DNA of 64,000 nt, taken from assembly GCA_040880125.1 (NCBI GenBank), contig JBBDJB010000013.1, positions 1 through 64,000 of the forward strand. Reading direction: 5' to 3'. Source of the stretch: JBBDJB01 sp040880125 (GTDB taxonomy: Bacteria; Planctomycetota; Planctomycetia; Pirellulales; JBBDJB01). Made by a program: the position numbers and the translations under genes. Under the pieces are notes generated by a model. The model ran no database searches, was not told where the DNA came from, and saw only the letters and a program-made list of their open reading frames with translations. The first letter of the stretch is position 1; every line of letters begins with the position of its first letter. Shown here one piece after another: positions 7,691-17,068 of this stretch.

Positions 7691-9160
7691 TCAGAGGGAA
7701 GCTCTGCCCCGGCGGCGATGCAGGGCGAAAAGCCCCCCGATGGCGGCTGCCAGCGCCAGACAAAGTGTGCTCGGTTCCGGCACGGCCTGAAAACGGTGCG
7801 CACTGACGTAGTATGCGATGTCGTTGCCCAGGGCGATCCCGTCGGTCTGGTCGAAGATCCAGTGGATGCCCAGGTAAATGCGGCTCATGCCGTTTTCGCC
7901 CTCGGGCGAATTCTCCAGGCCGACGCCCAGCGGGCCGGTCTGCGTGAAAGTGGCATACTCCCGCATCAATCCGGAGTCGGCCTCTTCGGAGGTCAGCATG
8001 TACAGGGGATCGTTGCCCAGGATGCCGTCGATCTCGTCGAAGACGTTCGTGCCATAAAACAGCTCGAGCGTCTTGAACACGGCCCCGCCCATCGTCGCAT
8101 GGCCGGAGGTCCAGGCCGGAAACGGCGGCGTAAAATTGTCGTCCATGCCGAGCGGATCGTTGCCAGGCGCTCCCAGCGGCCGCCACGTCAGGTCGGCGTC
8201 GGTTTCGGGATTGCCATCGAGATCCGCTTCGTGAATGGCGGTCACCGGCCGCCAGAAGCTTTGCTCGAACTTCGTGTCCCACGAGGCGACCGCCGCGTCC
8301 GCCTGGGCCACCGCCGCCATGGCGAACAGCCGGGCGTTCTCTTCCGGTGTGTTATTCGCCTGCATGCTGATCTCGTGGAGATTTTGCATGAACATCACCG
8401 GCGGCGGTCCCATCGACGGCCGATCGTAAGCCCAGAACAGCCCGGTCTCCGTCTGCTCGGCTGTCCGCACCGCGCTGTCAATCGCGCCGTACTCCTTCAC
8501 CATGTCGAAGGCGTCGGCGTACGCCTCGCTGGACAGGGGCGGGATGGCCGGCAGCGCGTCGATAAAGCTCTGCGTGTCCTGGACGGCAAAGGTTTCCACC
8601 GTTCCCCAGCCCGGCCCCCAGGCGACCTGATCCGGATTGTACGGGTCGGGACGCCACTGGCCCGGGGCGGTGCCGGGCGTGTAGGGAAGCATATCGCCGG
8701 AGTGGTCATCCAGGCGGTTGTCGACGCACGCCTCCGCGATGATCTGCCCCAGACCGATGCCGTTGGTTTTTTCGATTCCGTCAGGAATGAGCGCCATGCG
8801 GGCGTCGTACACCGATTGCAACATGCTCTGCTGACCGGGATAGGTCTCGACGAGCAGATCGTACGCCGCCTGATTCACGGCCGCGTCGCGCGAGGTGTTC
8901 GGATTGGCGCGGACGTCAACCAGAAACGGCGTGTGCGTGCGGTCGAAAGCCTGGAACGTATCGTAGATAGCGGTGTTGACCATCGCCATGGTGCGGGTGG
9001 ACCAACCGGGATTCGACTTGGCCGGCGTAGTTGTGCCATCCAGTTGGATGACCTGGCGCATCGTGGCATTCCAGTCGGTGACGAGATCCGCCACCGCGAT
9101 ACCGGTCGGCGCCGTAAAGAAGAAGGTCAACCAGCACGCCAGAAGAAATCGATTCATCAT
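7691..9160 (-). CDS. Vanadium-dependent haloperoxidase-like protein with PEP-CTERM anchor
   Basis: Exported PAP2/vanadium haloperoxidase superfamily protein, ~489 aa. The start is taken at the ATG-ATG pair (MMNRFLLACWLTF) that opens a signal peptide; a TTG 12 bases upstream is possible. The vanadate/phosphate pocket is visible: FWRPVTAI, then the PAWTSGHATMGG block (S-G-H), then RIYLGIHWIFDQTDG (R...H...D). The C-terminus is a complete PEP-CTERM signal: VPEPSTL, a hydrophobic helix and the basic end HRRRGRAS. It is therefore expected to be sorted to the outer surface by an exosortase. The enzyme would oxidise halides with peroxide or act as a phosphatase; the two cannot be told apart here. 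It is transcribed away from the esterase at 9490. Confidence 0.9.
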   Translation of the reverse strand: MMNRFLLACWLTFFFTAPTGIAVADLVTDWNATMRQVIQLDGTTTPAKSNPGWSTRTMAMVNTAIYDTFQAFDRTHTPFLVDVRANPNTSRDAAVNQAAYDLLVETYPGQQSMLQSVYDARMALIPDGIEKTNGIGLGQIIAEACVDNRLDDHSGDMLPYTPGTAPGQWRPDPYNPDQVAWGPGWGTVETFAVQDTQSFIDALPAIPPLSSEAYADAFDMVKEYGAIDSAVRTAEQTETGLFWAYDRPSMGPPPVMFMQNLHEISMQANNTPEENARLFAMAAVAQADAAVASWDTKFEQSFWRPVTAIHEADLDGNPETDADLTWRPLGAPGNDPLGMDDNFTPPFPAWTSGHATMGGAVFKTLELFYGTNVFDEIDGILGNDPLYMLTSEEADSGLMREYATFTQTGPLGVGLENSPEGENGMSRIYLGIHWIFDQTDGIALGNDIAYYVSAHRFQAVPEPSTLCLALAAAIGGLFALHRRRGRASL

Positions 9161-9489
9161 GGTGTCGCTCAACCGAAGTCAGTTTTTACTCACGCACTGT
9201 AGAGCTGCTCCCCGGCCCTCTCGCTGAGGGAGCGGGAGTTCGACGGGATTTGCCCAGAGAGAGAGGGAGTTTGCCAGATCCCCGCTCGCCGTTTGCCAGC
9301 GCCCTCTCCCGAGGTGCGCGGCTGTACCCTTGCATCGTCAACCACCGAGTTTAATTCCTGACGAGGATGGTGTCACGAAGAACGCCCCGCCTGTGGCCAA
9401 TTCGACAGGAATTCCGCCTGGCACCCCTGACCGGGGGCTATAATCGCAGCCGCAATGCCGCTTTCTCCCGACCAATAGGAGGCAATCTT

Positions 9490-10590
9490 ATGTGGAAAGC
9501 CCCCCGTGCGATACCCTTGGGGCTGACGGTTATGGCGATGCTGCTGGTCTGCCGGCCGGCCGCGGCACAGTTGAAGCTCGAACACGTGATCTCGCCAGAC
9601 CGCTGCGTCACGTTTCGCGTCGAGGCACCCAACGCCTCCAGCGTGAAGGTAGTATCGCTGAGCGATCCCGCTGCCATGGGCGCGGCCGAATACGAGCTGG
9701 AGCGTGGCGACGACGGGGTTTGGAGCGGGACGACGCTGCCATGCCGGCCGGGCTTCCACTACTACGAGCTGGACGTCGACGGCTTCCGCTGCCCCGACCC
9801 GAACAGCCCGAAGTACTTCGGTTGGCGAAAGTGGTCAAGCGCGGTCGAGGTGCCGGACCCGGATCTCGACTTTTATCTGCCGAAGGAGGTACCGCACGGC
9901 GACGTACACATGCACTGGTACCGGTCGGAATCGACGGAACGCTGGCGCAAGTGCCTGGTGTATACGCCCCCGGACTATGGCGAGAGCCCGGAGAAGCGTT
10001 ACCCGGTGCTCTACCTGCAACACGGGGCCGGCGAGAGCGAGCTGGCCTGGACCATGCAGGGCAAGGCGAACTTCATCCTGGACAACCTGATCGCCGCAGG
10101 CCGCGCGCGGCCGATGATCGTAGTGATGGACAACGGCTACGCCAACTTCGCCCGGCGAAACCTTTTCCACCTTGTGGTCATCGAAGAGTTGATTCCCGAG
10201 ATCGACCGCGAGTTTCGCACGATCGCCGACCGCGAGCATCGGGCGATTGCCGGCCTCTCGATGGGAGGCGGCCAGGCGCTGGAGATTGGCGTGGGAAACC
10301 TCGAGTATTTCACGTGGATCGGAGCGTTCAGCAGCCCTGTGCGGAACGTCAACGTGGAGCGATCCTTTGGCGGCGAGTTGCAGGACGCCCAGGAGTTCAA
10401 TCGGCGGACAAACCTGCTGTGGCTCGGTTGCGGAAAGTTGGACCACGTGTACGAAGAAGCCGAGAACCTGCACATGCTGCTGGATACGTATGGGCTGGTG
10501 CACACCTGGCATGAGAGTGAAGGCTCGCACGAGTGGCAGGTATGGCGCGAGCATCTGCATTTGTTCGCGCAGGAGCTGTTTCAGGAGTAG
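9490..10590 (+). CDS. Exported CE1-type esterase (alpha/beta hydrolase)
   Basis: 366-aa secreted esterase. The start at 9490 follows an AGGAGG site and begins a signal peptide ending near PAAAQ. Residues ~28-125 form an E-set-like N-terminal domain (FRVEAPNASSVKV). Residues ~135-366 are the CE1/esterase-D hydrolase domain, with nucleophile Ser257 in GLSMGG, an oxyanion region LYLQHGAGESE and catalytic His347 in SEGSHEW. The family removes acyl or feruloyl groups from plant polysaccharides. It fits the carbohydrate-scavenging gene content of the window. No operon partner is evident. Confidence 0.92.
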   Translation: MWKAPRAIPLGLTVMAMLLVCRPAAAQLKLEHVISPDRCVTFRVEAPNASSVKVVSLSDPAAMGAAEYELERGDDGVWSGTTLPCRPGFHYYELDVDGFRCPDPNSPKYFGWRKWSSAVEVPDPDLDFYLPKEVPHGDVHMHWYRSESTERWRKCLVYTPPDYGESPEKRYPVLYLQHGAGESELAWTMQGKANFILDNLIAAGRARPMIVVMDNGYANFARRNLFHLVVIEELIPEIDREFRTIADREHRAIAGLSMGGGQALEIGVGNLEYFTWIGAFSSPVRNVNVERSFGGELQDAQEFNRRTNLLWLGCGKLDHVYEEAENLHMLLDTYGLVHTWHESEGSHEWQVWREHLHLFAQELFQE

Positions 10591-11176
10591 CCGTAGGAAT
10601 AGCTGAATTAGTGAGAATTCAGCCATGCGAGTTCCTGACGCGGTGCAGACAACCGTGTCGATGCGGCTTGGGGTGGCGCTGCTGGTGCTTTTCCGCTTTG
10701 GCTGCGTGCCCCTCTTTCGGCCCGGTCCCCTCGCGGACGGGGCGGTAATCTCCCCTGTGCAGCGGCTGCGGCGCATCGGGTCGACAATTCGTCAGGGTTG
10801 CTGCCGCCCGCCGGGCGCGATTGTCGCTAGCGGCAAATCACCGAGGACACGCTTGCGCATTCCGGGAAATCACCGCCAGCCAGTCCGCCCGCCGCGGAGC
10901 TGTCAGGGCCGGCGGTCAGGCGCGCCATTTGCACGTCATCCTAAGCGATCGACATCGAAGCGAAACACTCTGCCCAACCGCGGAAAGGTGAGACTCCTAT
11001 GCGTGTAACCGCAACACCACTGAACGAAGCGTCCAAAAGCGAACAGAGAGTGGGATGACCGTGATAATCCGGGAGTTGTGGCCGTAAGCGTTCTATCAAC
11101 TTGGCACCGCGGAGCGAAACCAATCAAGCAGTCTCCCCCTTCAAGGAGCAGAGCGCGTTCGAAAAGGAACAGCATC
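10591..11176. other. Intergenic region without supported gene
   Basis: An open frame at 10625-11008 is basic and low in complexity, lacks a ribosome site and shows no family resemblance. I see no RNA gene or repeat. Confidence 0.5.
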
Positions 11177-11527
11177 GTGGATAACCAACAGATTCAGCAG
11201 TATCGAAGTCAATTGGCGGAATTGCGAGACCATCTCGATCGGGAGATCAATCGGGTCCGCAATGAGTCGCTGCGCGACGTGCGGGCCGTGGGGGAGCATG
11301 ACCAGCACCAAAGCGAGTCGATCGACAAGAGCATCGGAGTGGAGCACGCGGAAGAACAGATCCGAGAGCAAGTGCACGAGGCCCTGCAGCGGATCGACGA
11401 GGGCGAGTTCGGCAAATGCCAGGACTGCGGACAGCCGGTTGCGAAGGAACGGCTGGACGCGATCCCCTACACCGCGTTCTGCATCAATTGCGAGCAGCGC
11501 CGCGAAGGACCCGAGCCCGTTCAATAG
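11177..11527 (+). CDS. DksA/TraR-family C4 zinc-finger protein
   Basis: 116-aa protein starting at GTG 11177 with an upstream AAAGGAAC. The N-terminal ~70 residues are a charged helical coiled coil (RSQLAELRDHLDREINRVRNES). The C-terminal zinc finger is CQDCGQPV ... CINCEQ, two CxxC pairs about 21 residues apart as in DksA/TraR proteins. Such proteins bind RNA polymerase in the secondary channel or serve as general stress factors. The DksA DxxDxA tip motif is not evident, so it is a DksA-like regulator of unknown target. It has its own short leader and no operon partner. Confidence 0.9.
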   Translation: MDNQQIQQYRSQLAELRDHLDREINRVRNESLRDVRAVGEHDQHQSESIDKSIGVEHAEEQIREQVHEALQRIDEGEFGKCQDCGQPVAKERLDAIPYTAFCINCEQRREGPEPVQ

Positions 11528-11684
11528 GCTGACGCGGGAAAGCGTGAAAAACTTGACATTCGCGCCGCGTTGCGCCATCCTCCCAGGCGAGCTTCCGCAG
11601 GTGGCTGCGGAGACGGTGCTGAGCCGTCGCACCCATTAACCGGTGTGGCGCACAGCGCAATGGCCTTCTGGGAGGGTGGCACCC

Positions 11685-13037
11685 ATGCAGCGGCGCAGAT
11701 TTCTCAAGGCCGCCGGAGTGGGCGGGACGTTCGCATCGCTGACGGCGCTTTCCGCCTCGCGGGTGTATGGGGCCGGTGAGCGCGTTCGACTGGGCTGGAT
11801 CGGCTGCGGCGGACGCGGACGCTTCGTCGCCGAGCGGATGCGCCGTGTCGAGGGTGTCGAGATCGTCGCCGCGTGCGACGTCTACCAACGCAACCGCGAG
11901 CGGGCGGCGCAGTGGGCGGGGCCGCGCTGCCAGGCGGACGACGATTTTCGCCGAGTGCTCGATCGCGGCGAAGTGGACGCCGTATTGGTTGCCACGCCCG
12001 ATCACTGGCACGCCATTCCTACCGTGCTCGCCTGCCAGGCCGGCAAGGACGTGTACGTCGAGAAGCCGCTGGGGCACAACATCCGCGAAGGCCGGGCGAC
12101 GCTCGACGCCGCCCGGCGGCACCAGCGCATTGTGCAGTTGGGCACGCAGCAGCGCTCCGCACCGCACTTCGAGCGGATGCGCGAGATCATCCAAAGCGGT
12201 GTACTCGGCCCGGTACACATGGTCCGCATCTGGAACTATCGGAACGAATTCCCCCGCGGCCTGGGCCGGCGCGATGACTCGGCCGTGCCCGAGGGGCTGG
12301 ATTGGGACTTCTACCTCGGGCCGGCGCCGCAGGTGGCGTTCAACCAGAACCGCTTCCTCGGCTCGTTCCGCTGGTTTTACGATTACGCCGGCGGCATGAT
12401 CACCGACTGGGGCACGCACCGCTTTGACAGCATGCACCACGTGATGCAGGTCGACATACCGCGAAGCGTAGCCGCGACGGGCGGATGCTTTGAGCTGCAC
12501 GACGGGCGCGACACGCCGGACGTGCTGCAAGCGACGTACGAGTATCCGGGCTTCATCCTCAGTTATGAGACCTGCATGCTCAACGCCCAAGGCACGGGCC
12601 CGCGCACCCCCAGCCGCGACTATTACCGCGCGAACGGCCCGGACGATCGCCCCAACGGGCTAGCGTTTTACGGCACCAACGGCACCATCCTGGCCGACCG
12701 GCTGGGCTTCGAGGTCTACCCTGAGCTACAGCCGGGCCGCAAGGCCGACAGCCGCGATGCCGAGGTCTTTCGCATGCCGCGCGAAGAGGCAAGCTCGCCG
12801 GACTCGACGGAGTTGCACTGCCAGAACTTCATCGATTGCGTCCGCTCGCGAGCCCGGCCGGCCGCGGACGTGGAGATCGGCCACCGCAGTTCGATCGTGC
12901 CGCACCTGGGGAACATCGCCTACCGCACCGGGCGGAAGCTGCAGTGGGACGCCGAAAAGGAGGAGATCACCGGCGATGTGGAGGCTTCGCGCCTTTTGGG
13001 GCGAGAGGCTCGCGAGCCGTGGGATCTTCTCGGGTAA
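11685..13037 (+). CDS. Tat-exported Gfo/Idh/MocA family oxidoreductase
   Basis: 450-aa second exported dehydrogenase-like protein. The start at 11685 is preceded by GGAGGGTGGCACCC and opens a Tat signal (QRRRFLKAAGVGG). The Rossmann turn is WIGCGGRGRF near residue 40 and the EKP motif is at 126-128, followed by GHNIREG. It is related to the protein at 294-1511 in both halves but not a recent duplicate, and it is longer at the C-terminus. NAD(P)-dependent oxidation of a sugar derivative is the expected chemistry; the substrate is unknown. Confidence 0.93.
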   Translation: MQRRRFLKAAGVGGTFASLTALSASRVYGAGERVRLGWIGCGGRGRFVAERMRRVEGVEIVAACDVYQRNRERAAQWAGPRCQADDDFRRVLDRGEVDAVLVATPDHWHAIPTVLACQAGKDVYVEKPLGHNIREGRATLDAARRHQRIVQLGTQQRSAPHFERMREIIQSGVLGPVHMVRIWNYRNEFPRGLGRRDDSAVPEGLDWDFYLGPAPQVAFNQNRFLGSFRWFYDYAGGMITDWGTHRFDSMHHVMQVDIPRSVAATGGCFELHDGRDTPDVLQATYEYPGFILSYETCMLNAQGTGPRTPSRDYYRANGPDDRPNGLAFYGTNGTILADRLGFEVYPELQPGRKADSRDAEVFRMPREEASSPDSTELHCQNFIDCVRSRARPAADVEIGHRSSIVPHLGNIAYRTGRKLQWDAEKEEITGDVEASRLLGREAREPWDLLG

Positions 13038-13361
13038 ACTTTTAGAGCATGCACCGCACTACTCCGCAGCCGCATGCAGTGCTGTCGCTTCACCGGTGTC
13101 GCCTTGTCCGATTCGGCCGGTTTCGGTACCTATTGGCCCGCGTCCGGCTGCCTGCGAAGATCCCGCAGCGGCCGGCGGGTGGGGAATCTCTTCTACGTGT
13201 TCTCGAAAACGGCCGGTACGCGTGCGCGCTTCCGGTCCAACTCGTAATCCAAGCATGGGTTTTGCATGCGCTGGCTTTGTGCGCAGCAATTGGACTCCGT
13301 ACGCGCATCGCGCTGGCGAGCTGCGCCCACGCACTGCTGGAGGGGCCGGCAGTCGCACACA
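13038..13361. other. Intergenic region without supported gene
   Basis: No coding signal in any frame that I trust. It leads into the DUF4105 lipoprotein gene. Confidence 0.45.
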
Positions 13362-14222
13362 ATGCAGGTCGCGGGGTGCCACGGCTGGCTTGCCCAACAG
13401 TGCCGTGGCGCCTGGTCCTTCGCGCTCTGCCTTTCACTGCTCATCGTAACGGCCCTGTTCGCCGGCGGGTGCAAGACGCTCGATCCCTCCAACCAGCGCG
13501 ACTGGGCCCCGGACCAGGCGCTACTTCCCCAGGCGACGCTCGAGGGCGATCAGGTCCATATTCGGAACGTGCGGAACTGCCGGTATCTGAGCGAGGATGA
13601 GTTTGTCCTCGACTACTACGACAAGACCGTTCGCTTGAGTGACCTGCAGACAGTCGACTTCGTCATGGTGCCGTTCGCGGAGGTCCCGAGCCTGGCCCAT
13701 ACGATGCTCAGCTTCGGGTTCGCCGACGATTATCATCTGGCGGTCTCGGTGGAGATTCGTCGCGAGCGCGGCGAGTCGTTCGCCATCTGGAAGGGGCTGG
13801 CCCGGCAGTACGAGCTGATGTATGTCGTCGGCGACGAGCGGGACCTGATCAAATTGCGTACACATCATCGCCTGGACGACGTGTACGTCTACCGTGCGAA
13901 GGCGACTCCCGAACAAGCCCGGGCGCTGCTGGTCGACGTGCTCGGGCGGGCGAACAAGCTCGCCGTCGAGCCCGAGTTTTACCACGGGCTGTGGAACAAC
14001 TGCACGACCAACATCGCCAGCCACATCAACCGCATCAGCCCAAACCGCGTCCCCTACGGTGTGCAGGTGCTGCTGCCGGGCTACTCGGACCGCCTGGCCT
14101 ATGACTTAGGGCTGCTGGAGACAGACGCTCCGTTTCCCTTCGCGCGTCAGCAAGCCCGCGTGAATGAGCTGGCCTATCGCGCCCGCGGCGATGAAAACTT
14201 TTCGGCGGCGATCCGGCGGTGA
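13362..14222 (+). CDS. DUF4105 (Lnb N-terminal-like) lipoprotein
   Basis: 286-aa predicted lipoprotein: a hydrophobic segment (SFALCLSLLIVTALF) is followed by lipobox FAGGC. The body matches DUF4105, a papain-like domain described at the N-terminus of lacto-N-biosidase-like proteins: RNCRYLSEDEFVLDYYDK near the start, an internal SFGFADDYHLAVSVE histidine block, and NNCTTNIASHIN with the likely catalytic Cys. The domain ends near LPGYSDRLAYDLG. The function is unknown, probably a periplasmic cysteine hydrolase. The start is uncertain (13362, or 13266 with a longer leader). The sequence just after 13362 contains a member of the dispersed palindromic repeat found at 14431 and 17037, so that the repeat encodes part of the signal peptide. 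Confidence 0.85.
   Translation: MQVAGCHGWLAQQCRGAWSFALCLSLLIVTALFAGGCKTLDPSNQRDWAPDQALLPQATLEGDQVHIRNVRNCRYLSEDEFVLDYYDKTVRLSDLQTVDFVMVPFAEVPSLAHTMLSFGFADDYHLAVSVEIRRERGESFAIWKGLARQYELMYVVGDERDLIKLRTHHRLDDVYVYRAKATPEQARALLVDVLGRANKLAVEPEFYHGLWNNCTTNIASHINRISPNRVPYGVQVLLPGYSDRLAYDLGLLETDAPFPFARQQARVNELAYRARGDENFSAAIRR
13376..13410. repeat. Dispersed palindromic repeat (diverged copy in a coding region)
   Basis: GGGGTGCCACGGCTGGCTTG followed by a diverged right arm ending GCCGTGG. The left half is the same as the repeats at 14431 and 17037. Outer arms CCACGGC / GCCGTGG still pair. It lies inside the signal-peptide coding part of the DUF4105 gene. Confidence 0.7.
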
Positions 14223-14296
14223 GGTCGGTTGTCACTTCCTTTCCCTTAGCGGGTCACTTAGGGTTCGCTGTGCGAACCACTCGTTATTGACCCGGG

Positions 14297-14360
14297 TATT
14301 CGCTGCGGCCTGTGAACGACTCGTGGTACGCACAGACAAGAATGTCTGTGCGACCGGCTG
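14297..14360 (+). repeat. 64-bp direct repeat, copy 1
   Basis: Starts TATTCGCTGCGGCCTGTGAA and ends with an internal palindrome CACAGACA ... TGTCTGTG and ACCGGCTG. Differs from 14676-14739 at two positions. Confidence 0.88.
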
Positions 14361-14430
14361 AATTCTTGCCGGGTGCCCCTGCTGGCCCCAGGTGCCACTG
14401 CCGGCCCCTCCAGCAGTGTTTAGCGACGTC

Positions 14431-14462
14431 GCCGGGTGCCACTGCTGGCTTGTCCAGCAGTG
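14431..14462 (+). repeat. 32-bp palindromic repeat, forward copy
   Basis: GCCGGGTGC followed by the stem CACTGCTGG, loop CTTGT and CCAGCAGTG. An identical copy lies inverted at 14631-14662, and 17037-17068 is a variant with compensating changes in both arms. Confidence 0.88.
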
Positions 14463-14630
14463 CTTAGCCGAGGTCGCCTACTCAGTCAGGGCCTGAAGCA
14501 TCTGCCTCCGCGCAGCCGCGCCATAAGCCCTTGGGACAAAGGTCTACTACAAGGGCTTTCAGTAGGCAACGTTGCTTTGTCGAGTGGTTCCGGTGCAACA
14601 TTCAGGTAACGCCATCACCGAGAATAACGG

Positions 14631-14662
14631 CACTGCTGGACAAGCCAGCAGTGGCACCCGGC
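14631..14662 (-). repeat. 32-bp palindromic repeat, inverted copy
   Basis: Exact reverse complement of 14431-14462, so the two could pair with each other as well as fold alone. Confidence 0.88.
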
Positions 14663-14675
14663 GTTATGATCGGGT

Positions 14676-14739
14676 TATTCGCTGCGGCCTGTGAACGGCT
14701 CGTGGTACGCACAGACAAGAATGTCTGTGCCACCGGCTG
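14676..14739 (+). repeat. 64-bp direct repeat, copy 2
   Basis: Near-identical to 14297-14360 (two substitutions). It lies 14 bases after the inverted palindromic repeat. Confidence 0.88.
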
Positions 14740-14854
14740 GTTCATTGCGAATACCGCTACTATGTCGAGCAGCACTCCGCCAGTGGAGAGGCGCGCACCG
14801 ACCATCTACAATGGCGCGCTGCCTCTCAACCTCTTTAGCGATTCGGAGTGCGCG

Positions 14855-16987
14855 ATGAACTCTCGCCGACCCCTGTTGTCCGCCACGTGTATCCTCGCCA
14901 CCGCGACCATACTCGCCTGGGCATCGCTCGCATCAAACTTTCTTCAGCGGCCTATCGCCGCCCAGCCGGCAGACAGCGGCGAGAACAAGTCGTACGATCT
15001 GGTGATCTACGGCGGAACGTCCGGCGGAGTGGCGGCGGCAATCCAGGCGGCGCGGATGGGGCGCAGCGTCGTACTCGTCGAGCCCGGCCAGCACCTGGGC
15101 GGACTGACTTCCGGCGGATTGGGGGCCACCGACATCGGCAACAAGCAAGCGATTGGCGGCATCTCCCGTGAGTTCTACCGACGGGTACATGATCACTATG
15201 CCGACGACGACGCGTGGACCTTTCAGCGGCACGAGGACTATCGCAGCGGGCGGCAGTCCGCCGACGAACAAACCATGTGGACCTTCGAACCGCACGTGGC
15301 TGAGGCGATCTTCGACCGCTGGGTGGAAGAGGCCGGGATCGAGGTGCTGCGCGGCGAGCGGCTTGGTCGCACCGGCGGTGTTCGCAAGAACGGCGCCCGG
15401 ATCGAATCGATTCGCACCGAGAGCGGACGCGTGCTGAACGGCCGGATGTTTATCGACGCCACGTACGAAGGCGATCTGTTGGCCGCCGCCGAAGTCGCCT
15501 ATTTCGTCGGCCGCGAAGGAAACGACCGCTACGGCGAAACGCTTAACGGCGTGCAGACCGAAAACGCCGTGCATCACCAGTTCATCCGCCGCGTCGATCC
15601 GTACCTGACGCCGGGCGATCCCTCCAGCGGTCTGTTGCCGGGCATCAATCCCCGCGGGCCGGGCGAGGAGGGCGCCGAGGATCATCGCGTGCAGGCGTAC
15701 AACTTCCGCATGTGCCAGACCAACGTGCCGGAAAACCGCCGGCCATGGCCCAAGCCGGACGACTACGATCCCGTGCGCTACGAGCTTTTGCTGCGGAACT
15801 TCGACGCCGGCGATGACCGTCTGCCGCTCTCGGTGACGCACATGCCCAACGGCAAGACCGACACCAACAACAACTTCGCCGTCTCGACCGATTACATCGG
15901 TGCCAGCTACGAGTGGCCCGAGGCCGACTACGCCACGCGAGAGCGGCTTTTCGAGGAGCACAAGAGCTATCAGCTCGGCCTGATGTGGACGCTCGCGCAC
16001 AGCCCTCGCGTGCCGCAGGAGATTCGCGATTATGTCAACACCTGGGCTCTCTCGAAGGATGAGTTCACCGGCAGCGACAACTGGCCGCATCAGCTTTACG
16101 TGCGCGAGGCGCGGCGAATGATCTCCGACTACGTGATGACTCAGCACCATTGCCAGCGTCGGGAAGTCGCCGAGGACTCGGTCGGACTTGCGGCGTACAC
16201 GATGGACTCACACCACGTACAGCGGTACGTGACCGACGGCCGCGTGCTCAACGAGGGGGACGTGCAGGTGGGCGGCTTTGCGCCGTATCCCATCTCCTAT
16301 CGCTCAATCGTGCCGAAGCGTGCGGAGTGTACGAACCTGCTGGTGCCGGTCTGTCTATCGGCGTCGCACATCGCCTACGGATCGATTCGGATGGAGCCGG
16401 TTTTCATGGTGCTGGGCCAATCGGCCGCCACCGCGGCCAGCCTGGCGATCGAGGCCAACGTCGACGTGCAGCAGGTCGCTTATGCCGCCCTTCAAGCGCG
16501 GCTGCTGGAGGACGAGCAAATGCTCGAGTGGACCGGCCCGCGGCCGAATCAGGGTCTCGATCCAGCAGTGCTGTCCGGCATCGTGATCGACGATACGCAG
16601 GCAGAGTTGACCGGCCCGTGGCAAGCGAGCCGCAGCGTGAGCGGCTTTGTCGGCCGGCACTACCTGCACGATGGCGATCAGTCGAAAGGCGAGCTGACGG
16701 CGCGATTTCCGCTCCGCGTGAAATCGCCGGGACAGTATCAGGTGCGGCTGGTGTTCACGGCCCACGACAACCGCGCCACCAATGTGCCGGTGCGGGTGTT
16801 CGACGGCCGACGGACGGAGAGCGTCGAGGTCAATCAGCGGCAGCGTCCGGACGAAGAGGACGGGATGTTGACGCTGGGGCGATTCGAGTTGTCGCCCGAG
16901 AGCGACGGCTGGGTCGAGATTAGTAGCGCCGGCACACGGGGGCACGTGATCGTCGACGCGGTGCAGTTATTGCCGGTCGAGCGGTGA
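14855..16987 (+). CDS. Exported FAD-dependent oxidoreductase with golvesin-like C-terminal domain
   Basis: 710-aa protein. The start at 14855 (MNSRRPLLSATCILAT) has GGAG upstream and opens a signal peptide. Residues ~48-75 carry the FAD dinucleotide-binding motif (DLVIYGGTSGGVAAAIQAARMG, i.e. GxxxGG, read in parts), followed by GQHLGGLTSGGLGATD typical of the planctomycete FAD_oxidored family. Residues ~250-560 are the family's substrate domain with HMPNGKTDTNN. The last ~125 residues (from LTGPWQASRSVSGFVGRHYL) form a golvesin/xanthan-lyase CBM-like beta domain. The likely role is secreted oxidation or isomerisation linked to a bound polysaccharide. Repeats lie just upstream, no operon partner. 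Confidence 0.9.
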   Translation: MNSRRPLLSATCILATATILAWASLASNFLQRPIAAQPADSGENKSYDLVIYGGTSGGVAAAIQAARMGRSVVLVEPGQHLGGLTSGGLGATDIGNKQAIGGISREFYRRVHDHYADDDAWTFQRHEDYRSGRQSADEQTMWTFEPHVAEAIFDRWVEEAGIEVLRGERLGRTGGVRKNGARIESIRTESGRVLNGRMFIDATYEGDLLAAAEVAYFVGREGNDRYGETLNGVQTENAVHHQFIRRVDPYLTPGDPSSGLLPGINPRGPGEEGAEDHRVQAYNFRMCQTNVPENRRPWPKPDDYDPVRYELLLRNFDAGDDRLPLSVTHMPNGKTDTNNNFAVSTDYIGASYEWPEADYATRERLFEEHKSYQLGLMWTLAHSPRVPQEIRDYVNTWALSKDEFTGSDNWPHQLYVREARRMISDYVMTQHHCQRREVAEDSVGLAAYTMDSHHVQRYVTDGRVLNEGDVQVGGFAPYPISYRSIVPKRAECTNLLVPVCLSASHIAYGSIRMEPVFMVLGQSAATAASLAIEANVDVQQVAYAALQARLLEDEQMLEWTGPRPNQGLDPAVLSGIVIDDTQAELTGPWQASRSVSGFVGRHYLHDGDQSKGELTARFPLRVKSPGQYQVRLVFTAHDNRATNVPVRVFDGRRTESVEVNQRQRPDEEDGMLTLGRFELSPESDGWVEISSAGTRGHVIVDAVQLLPVER

Positions 16988-17036
16988 GATGCTGCAGCCA
17001 GACAAGGGGAGTCCGGGCCTCAAGGCGGGAACTGGT

Positions 17037-17068
17037 AGGGTGCCACGGCTGGCTTGTCCAGCCGTGCA
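17037..17068 (+). repeat. Palindromic repeat, compensated variant
   Basis: AGGGTGC then stem CACGGCTGG, loop CTTGT and CCAGCCGTG. Compared with the 14431 copy, a T/A pair is changed to G/C in both arms. CACAGACAGGGAATGTCTGTG, the palindrome inside the 64-bp repeats, follows at ~17077-17098. Confidence 0.85.

Larger units (their letters stand above)
14223..14854. other. Repeat-filled intergenic region
   Basis: No gene. It holds two 64-bp direct repeats and two 32-bp palindromic repeats in opposite orientation (listed separately). An open frame continuous with the downstream FAD oxidoreductase crosses the repeats, but it lacks coding character before 14855. Confidence 0.7.

Noticed and set aside
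7718..9202. 494-codon open frame on the plus strand
   Set aside because: It is antisense to the haloperoxidase gene, whose active-site and PEP-CTERM motifs are clear. The plus-strand protein is rich in Arg, His and Gly with no family resemblance.
10625..11008. 127-codon plus-strand frame
   Set aside because: No ribosome site, low complexity, no family; treated as intergenic.
14531..14854. Longer start for the FAD oxidoreductase
   Set aside because: The extension crosses the inverted palindromic repeat and second 64-bp repeat, lacks coding character, and would bury the signal peptide that begins at 14855.
14933..16150. 405-codon open frame on the minus strand
   Set aside because: Antisense to the FAD oxidoreductase; high-GC composition keeps the opposite frame open. 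No start signal.
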